DNA of 36,526 nt, from contig MFFQ01000030.1 in the NCBI GenBank assembly GCA_001780165.1, forward strand, positions 1 through 36,526. Reading direction: 5' to 3'. The position numbers and the translations under genes were made by a program. The stretch is from Candidatus Eisenbacteria bacterium RBG_16_71_46 (GTDB taxonomy: Bacteria; Eisenbacteria; RBG-16-71-46). Each line of letters begins with the position of its first letter. The stretch's first letter is position 1. Under the pieces are notes generated by a model that saw only the letters and a list, made by a program, of their open reading frames with translations, ran no database searches and was not told where the DNA came from. This document shows positions 31,353-36,526 of this stretch, piece by piece.

Positions 31353-32764
31353 CCGACCGAGCCCTCCATCTGGAGCTGGATCAGCCGGTTCATCTCCACC
31401 GCGTACTCCATCGGCAGCTCCTTGACGATCGGCTCGATGAACCCCGAGACGATCATCGCCGCCGCGTCGTCCTTCGAGATGCCGCGGCTCATGAGGTAGA
31501 AGAGCTGTTCGTCGCCGATCTTGGACACCGTGGCCTCGTGACCGATCGAGACCCGGTCCTCCTCGATCTCCATGTAGGGATAGGTGTCCGAGCGCGAGGC
31601 CTCGTCCAGCAGCAGCGCGTCGCAGTTGACGTTGCTGCGGCAGTCCGTCGCGCCCTTCTGCACCTTCACCAGGCCGCGGTAGCCGGCGCGCCCGCCATCC
31701 TTGCTGATGGACTTCGAGATGATCTTGCTCGTGGTATGCGGGGCGCAGTGCACCACCTTGCCACCCGCGTCCTGGTGCTGCCCGCGCCCGGCGAAGGCGA
31801 TCGAGAGGATCTCCCCGTGCGCCCCCGGCTCCATCATGTAGACGGAGGGGTATTTCATCGTCAGCTTCGAGCCGAGGTTGCCGTCCACCCACTCCATCGT
31901 CGCGTCGCGGTAGGCGAGGGCCCGCTTGGTCACGAGGTTGTAGACGTTGTTCGACCAGTTCTGGATCGTGGTGTAGCGGCAGCGCCCGCCGGCCTTGACG
32001 ATGATCTCGACCACCGCGGAGTGTAACGAGTCGCTCGAGTAGACCGGCGCGGTGCAGCCCTCGACATAGTGCACGTAAGCGCCCTCGTCCACGATGATGA
32101 GGGTGCGCTCGAACTGCCCCATGTCCTTGGTGTTGATCCGGAAGTAGGCCTGGAGCGGCACGTCCACCTTCACGCCCTTGGGCACGTAGATGAACGACCC
32201 GCCCGACCACACCGCGGAGTTCAGGGCCGCGAACTTGTTGTCGCTGGACGGGATCACCGTGCCGAAGTACTGCTTGAACAGCTCCTCGTGCTCCTTGAGG
32301 CCGTGATCGCAGGAGAGGAAGATCACCCCCTGCTTCTCGAGGCTTTCCTTGATCTTGTGGTAGACGACCTCGGAGTCGTACTGCGCGCCCACGCCGGAGA
32401 GGAACTTCTGCTCGGCCTCGGGAATCCCCAGCTTGTCGAAGGTGCGCTTCATGTCGGCCGGCACGTCGTCCCAGGACTTGGTCTCCTGCGACGTGGGCTT
32501 GACATAGTAGTAGATGTTCTTGAAGTCGATCTCGCCCACGTTCCCGCCCCAGGTCGGCATCGGCTTCTTCTCGAAGATCTCCAGCGCCTTGAGGCGATAG
32601 TCACGCATCCACTTCGGCTCGCCCTTCATGTCGGAGATCTGGGCGACGATTTCCGGCGTGAGGCCCATCTTGGACTTGAAGACGTGCTGCTCGTCGTCGT
32701 GAAAACCGTACTTCTCGGCGTAGCCGTCGCGGATCCCGACGGTCGTCGTGGGTTCGGTGGTCAT
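31349..32764 (-). CDS. sufB: SufB, Fe-S scaffold component
   Basis: A 471-residue core scaffold subunit where the nascent Fe-S cluster forms. Typical SufB sequence throughout: [93 protein letters not shown] and [20 protein letters not shown]. The Cys in NVNCDALL corresponds to C405 of E. coli SufB, and VEGCTAP to the sulfur-accepting C254. Length normal. Overlaps sufC by ATGA (32761-32764). Confidence 0.97.
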   Translation of the reverse strand: MTTEPTTTVGIRDGYAEKYGFHDDEQHVFKSKMGLTPEIVAQISDMKGEPKWMRDYRLKALEIFEKKPMPTWGGNVGEIDFKNIYYYVKPTSQETKSWDDVPADMKRTFDKLGIPEAEQKFLSGVGAQYDSEVVYHKIKESLEKQGVIFLSCDHGLKEHEELFKQYFGTVIPSSDNKFAALNSAVWSGGSFIYVPKGVKVDVPLQAYFRINTKDMGQFERTLIIVDEGAYVHYVEGCTAPVYSSDSLHSAVVEIIVKAGGRCRYTTIQNWSNNVYNLVTKRALAYRDATMEWVDGNLGSKLTMKYPSVYMMEPGAHGEILSIAFAGRGQHQDAGGKVVHCAPHTTSKIISKSISKDGGRAGYRGLVKVQKGATDCRSNVNCDALLLDEASRSDTYPYMEIEEDRVSIGHEATVSKIGDEQLFYLMSRGISKDDAAAMIVSGFIEPIVKELPMEYAVEMNRLIQLQMEGSVG

Positions 32765-33564
32765 GGCGCAGTCACTTCCTTCCCGTTGCGCACCCAGTCG
32801 TAACCCCGGGTCTCGAGCTCGAGGGCCAGCTCCGGCCCGCCCGAAACCGAGATCCGGCCGTCCACCATGACGTGAACGCGGTGGGGCTTGATGTAGTTGA
32901 GAATGCGCTGGTAGTGCGTGATCACGAGCACGCCGAGGTCGGGACCGGCCAGCGCATTGACGCCGTCGGAGACCACGCGCAGCGCGTCGATGTCGAGACC
33001 CGAATCGGTCTCGTCCATGATCGCGATCTCGGGCTTGAGCAGCGCCATCTGCAGGATCTCGGCGCGCTTCTTCTCGCCCCCGGAGAACCCGTCGTTGAGG
33101 TAACGCGTCGCGAACGACTCGTCCATCTTGAGCAGCGCCATCTGCCCCTTGAGCAGGGCGCGGAACTCGCGCGGGGCGATGCCCTTCTTCTGCGGCATCG
33201 TGCCGCTGCCGTTGGTCTCGGGCCGCACCAGCCGCGCGTTGAGCGCACTGCGCAGGAAGTTGGCCACCGACAACCCGGGGATCGCCACCGGGTACTGGAA
33301 CGCCATGAACAGGCCCGCCCGCGAGCGCTCGTCCGCCTCCATCTCGAGGATGCTCAGTCCCTTGAACAGGATCTCCCCGCCGGTGACCTCGTAGCGCGGA
33401 TGGCCCATCAGCGTGTTGGCCAGGGTGCTCTTGCCGGAGCCGTTGGGCCCCATCAGGGCGTGGATCTCACCCTTCGCGACCTGGAGGCTCAGGCCCTTGA
33501 GGATTTCCTTGCCCTCCACGGCGACGCGGAGGTCGTTGACGATCAGTTCAGGCGTCTTGCTCAT
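32761..33564 (-). CDS. sufC: SufC ATPase
   Basis: A 267-residue cytoplasmic ABC-type ATPase that drives SufBCD. Walker [10 protein letters not shown] (39-47), Q-loop FQYP (89-92), signature FSGGEKKR (160-167), Walker [11 protein letters not shown] (182-191) with the SufC-specific [17 protein letters not shown], and the H-switch ITHYQRIL. A short insertion ([13 protein letters not shown], about 118-130) is usual in SufC. The start lies 100 nt after sufA, a stretch with two hairpins, so sufA and sufC may be expressed at different levels. Confidence 0.97.
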   Translation of the reverse strand: MSKTPELIVNDLRVAVEGKEILKGLSLQVAKGEIHALMGPNGSGKSTLANTLMGHPRYEVTGGEILFKGLSILEMEADERSRAGLFMAFQYPVAIPGLSVANFLRSALNARLVRPETNGSGTMPQKKGIAPREFRALLKGQMALLKMDESFATRYLNDGFSGGEKKRAEILQMALLKPEIAIMDETDSGLDIDALRVVSDGVNALAGPDLGVLVITHYQRILNYIKPHRVHVMVDGRISVSGGPELALELETRGYDWVRNGKEVTAP

Positions 33565-33664
33565 ATCGCTCGCAATCTCTCGAGCCGCGCGAAGCGGCGG
33601 TTCAGGAGTCCCGCCGAGCCGCCCCGTCGGGCGGTCGCGACATCGCTCCGGGATGGGTGCAGCG
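33565..33664 (-). promoter_or_regulatory. sufA-sufC spacer with two hairpins
   Basis: The only sizeable gap in the operon. Two hairpins are seen: CCGCCC (33619-33624), loop CGTC, GGGCGG (33629-33634); and GCCGC (33584-33588), 5-base loop, GCGGC (33594-33598), which ends about 20 nt before the sufC start. They could attenuate transcription, mark mRNA processing, or set sufC translation. Confidence 0.4.
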
Positions 33665-34036
33665 CTAGACCGAGAAACTCTCCCCGCACGCGCACGAATG
33701 GCGCACGTTCGGGTTGACGAACTTGAAGCCCGAGCCCATCAGCCCGCTGACGAAATCGATGTGGGTGCCCTGGAGCAGCGCGGCGCTCTTCGCATCCACG
33801 ACCAGGCGCACGCCGAAGCTGTCCACCACCTGGTCGCCCGCCTCGGGCTGCTCGCAGAACTCCATGAAGTAGGAATTGCCCGAACATCCGCCCCCGCGCA
33901 CGCCGATCCGGAGACCCTGCTCCGGGATGCCGTGCTGCGTCAGCAGCTCCTTCACCTTTTCGGCCGCCAGGGCGGTCAATGCGATGCCACCGTTCACGGC
34001 CTGCTGGTCAGTCTGATTCACGATCGGAAGATCCAT
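33665..34036 (-). CDS. sufA: SufA / A-type Fe-S carrier
   Basis: A 123-residue A-type carrier (IscA/ErpA/SufA family) that moves Fe-S clusters from the scaffold to target proteins. The three conserved Cys are present: C51 in [13 protein letters not shown] and C115/C117 in [22 protein letters not shown] is a strong family signature. The chosen ATG removes a basic tail that would overlap the regulator gene; it lies 4 nt after the stop of the MerR-type gene, so the two are cotranscribed. The name sufA is by operon context; erpA or iscA are equally fitting by sequence. Confidence 0.93.
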   Translation of the reverse strand: MDLPIVNQTDQQAVNGGIALTALAAEKVKELLTQHGIPEQGLRIGVRGGGCSGNSYFMEFCEQPEAGDQVVDSFGVRLVVDAKSAALLQGTHIDFVSGLMGSGFKFVNPNVRHSCACGESFSV

Positions 34037-34040
34037 GGCT

Positions 34041-34595
34041 TTACTCGATGTCCTCGATCCGCACGAATCCCGGGCCGGAGCGCCTGCGCGCCCGCTCGGG
34101 GGCTGACGTGATGCCGGCAACCAGCGCCGGCCGGCTGGTCATGCCGTGATCCTGATCGCAGTGGACGCAGGCCGCCACTTCAGCCGGCGTGGCGCACGCG
34201 CGGCAGGTCTGCAGGTAGCTCAGTCCCTGTTCGAGCTCCGACTCGAGCTGCTGGTAGCGGCGCACGGTGTCGCGCGTCTCCTCGAGCTTGCGCTCGAACA
34301 GCTCGCGCAGATGCTCCATCGCCTCGGGACCGAGCTCGTTGCTCCACCACGACCGCCGGAGGTCGCGCATCTCCTGAAGCGAGAAGCCCAGACCGTGGAG
34401 CAGCTCGATCCAGCGGAGCTGCTCCGCCGCGGAGGGGTCGAAGAGCCGGAAGCCGCCGCTCGAGCGGGTCCTCGGGGTCAGCAGCCCCAGCTCCTCGTAA
34501 AGGTGAATCGCCCGCACCGATTTCCCGGTCATGCGCGCGAGGTCACCGATGCGGAGCAGGTGCGCTTGGTCGTCCCGATCGAGTACCGAGTTCAT
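34041..34595 (-). CDS. MerR-family regulator with a four-cysteine motif, first gene of the suf operon
   Basis: A 184-residue transcription regulator. N-terminal winged helix: LRIGDLARMTGKSVRAIHLY (14-33) and YEELGLLTPRTRSSGGFRLF (33-52). A coiled-coil dimer helix follows (about 92-125). After it come C131, C134, C143 and C146 (C-x2-C-x8-C-x2-C) and H150, a likely metal or Fe-S site. The spacing differs from SoxR (C-x2-C-x-C-x5-C). The basic tail (170s) ends IEDIE. ATG at 34595 is chosen over GTG at 34601 because AAGGG lies 7 nt upstream of the ATG. Position before sufA and the Cys motif suggest it senses Fe-S status or metals and controls suf; this is inference. Confidence 0.85.
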   Translation of the reverse strand: MNSVLDRDDQAHLLRIGDLARMTGKSVRAIHLYEELGLLTPRTRSSGGFRLFDPSAAEQLRWIELLHGLGFSLQEMRDLRRSWWSNELGPEAMEHLRELFERKLEETRDTVRRYQQLESELEQGLSYLQTCRACATPAEVAACVHCDQDHGMTSRPALVAGITSAPERARRRSGPGFVRIEDIE

Positions 34596-34660
34596 GATCA
34601 CACCCTTACGTAGGCGTTAGATTGCAGTCGGAACCTAGCAGATTCCAACCTATTGTTCCA
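34596..34660 (-). promoter_or_regulatory. suf operon promoter and putative MerR-type operator
   Basis: On the minus strand, TTGGAA (-35-like, from about 34649) and AATCTA (about 34624-34619) are about 19 bases apart, the long spacing of MerR-controlled promoters. Inside lies a dyad GGAA-N9-TTCC. Just upstream is the motif GGAACAATAGGTTG (plus-strand complement at 34646-34659), repeated inverted at 34747-34760. This is a reading of weak patterns, not a proven promoter. Confidence 0.45.
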
Positions 34661-34760
34661 GGCAAAGCCCCTCTCCGATGGCCCCTTCAGCCTCCGAGAC
34701 GGCCGATCTCAGATTTCGGCGGCGCATGATTGCTCCAAGACATTTGGGAACAATAGGTTG
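34646..34760. repeat. 14-bp inverted repeat pair upstream of the suf operon
   Basis: CAACCTATTGTTCC (34646-34659) and GGAACAATAGGTTG (34747-34760) are perfect reverse complements 87 bases apart. They are AT-richer than the surroundings. Each contains a short internal dyad (AAC-N5-GTT; ACAA-N4-TTGT in the right copy). Paired operator sites bridged by a looped DNA segment are one reading. Confidence 0.6.
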
Positions 34761-34772
34761 TAACGATTATCG

Positions 34773-34839
34773 CGCCCGAGCCGTGGGTGTCGCGCCGTGG
34801 CCTCGAGCCGGGTGGCCTGGGGCCGCGACGGCTCGGGCG
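34773..34839 (-). terminator. terminator-like hairpin after the NCS1 permease
   Basis: CGCCCGAGCCGT (34773-34784) and ACGGCTCGGGCG (34828-34839) are a perfect 12-bp inverted repeat with a 43-base loop, 30 bases downstream of the permease stop on the minus strand. On that strand CGATAATCGTTA follows. GTCGCGCC (34789-34796) and GGCGCGAC (34851-34858) offer an alternative pairing. A terminator that insulates suf from the permease is the simplest reading. Confidence 0.5.
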
Positions 34840-34868
34840 GTGTGGCCCTGGGCGCGACGGTCCGACGC

Positions 34869-36365
<1,497 letters not shown>

Positions 36366-36387
36366 ACGACCCTCCGGGGGAGAACGC

Positions 36388-36526
36388 CTAGGGGCCCGGC
36401 TTGCGGCGGCTGAACAGCAGCGCCGCCCCAGCGAGGATGACGATGCCGGAAACGACCGGCGGGATGGTGAACTCCTTCTTCTCCGTCACCTGCATCTTGA
36501 AGTCGCCGAACTGGGCGACGTTCTCG
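36388..36526 (-). CDS. 3' end of a small membrane protein (partial, cut by window edge)
   Basis: Reading backwards from the right edge, an open frame gives 45 residues and a TAG at 36388-36390. It has a charged segment (GDFKMQVTEKKEFTIPP) then one hydrophobic helix (VVSGIVILAGAALLF) and a basic tail SRRKPGP. This looks like the C-terminal half of short two-helix proteins of unknown function that end with a Glu/Lys-rich strand, IPP and a Gly-rich helix. The N-terminus is outside the window. It ends 22 nt before the permease start and may be in its operon. Confidence 0.55.
   Translation of the reverse strand, partial: ENVAQFGDFKMQVTEKKEFTIPPVVSGIVILAGAALLFSRRKPGP

Overview
The window is about 36.5 kb of very GC-rich DNA with dense, tightly overlapping genes. 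The ATG, GTG and RBS patterns are bacterial. Outer-membrane barrels, a periplasmic pilus-type chaperone, a Tat-exported ApbE and an Rnf complex point to a Gram-negative bacterium. The mix of Rnf, two 2-oxoacid:ferredoxin oxidoreductases (OFORs) and a SUF operon fits an uncultured high-GC lineage of the Eisenbacteria/FCB type; that placement is an inference, since there is no rRNA or marker set here. No rRNA, tRNA, CRISPR array, transposase or phage gene was found.

Layout. (1) 66-1231, minus: a HExxH putative metallopeptidase and a NUDIX hydrolase with a 4-nt overlap. (2) 1424-3860, plus: a family 2 glycosyltransferase and an ArnT/PMT-like membrane glycosyltransferase, with a possible 41-codon ORF between them. 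(3) 4342-7713, plus: a small secreted subunit-like protein, a PapD-like chaperone and a large barrel-like protein, which look like a non-canonical chaperone/usher-type surface system. (4) 7911-11527, minus: a CBS-pair protein and a two-domain M16 peptidase. The CBS gene is flanked by two diverged copies of a gene-end/terminator junction. (5) 12073-14317, plus: a small outer-membrane barrel and a PilX-type prepilin-like protein. (6) 14435-23715, minus: apbE-rnfC-rnfD-rnfG-rnfE-rnfA-rnfB-korA-korB, almost all joined by overlaps. (7) 23880-27409, plus, divergent from (6): a ferredoxin, a fused gamma-delta OFOR subunit, then alpha and beta. (8) 27519-34595, minus: merR-type regulator-sufA-sufC-sufB-sufD-sufS-sufU-Rieske-sufT. 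(9) 34869-36365, minus: an NCS1 permease, then the 3' end of a small membrane protein at the right edge.

How it fits together. Two OFORs exchange electrons with ferredoxin. Rnf couples ferredoxin and NAD to an ion gradient and needs the covalent flavins attached by ApbE. The SUF operon supplies Fe-S clusters, of which this region uses many. The KorAB genes are the last genes of the rnf transcription unit, and the second OFOR operon starts from the same divergent intergenic region. This suggests one redox/energy module.

Most unusual points: RnfA carries an N-terminal exported Ig-like domain; RnfE lacks one of the conserved intramembrane cysteines; two copies of a ~143-bp structured repeat show a compensatory base-pair change; the suf operon starts with a MerR-family regulator with a C-x2-C-x8-C-x2-C motif; and duplicated gene ends flank the CBS gene.
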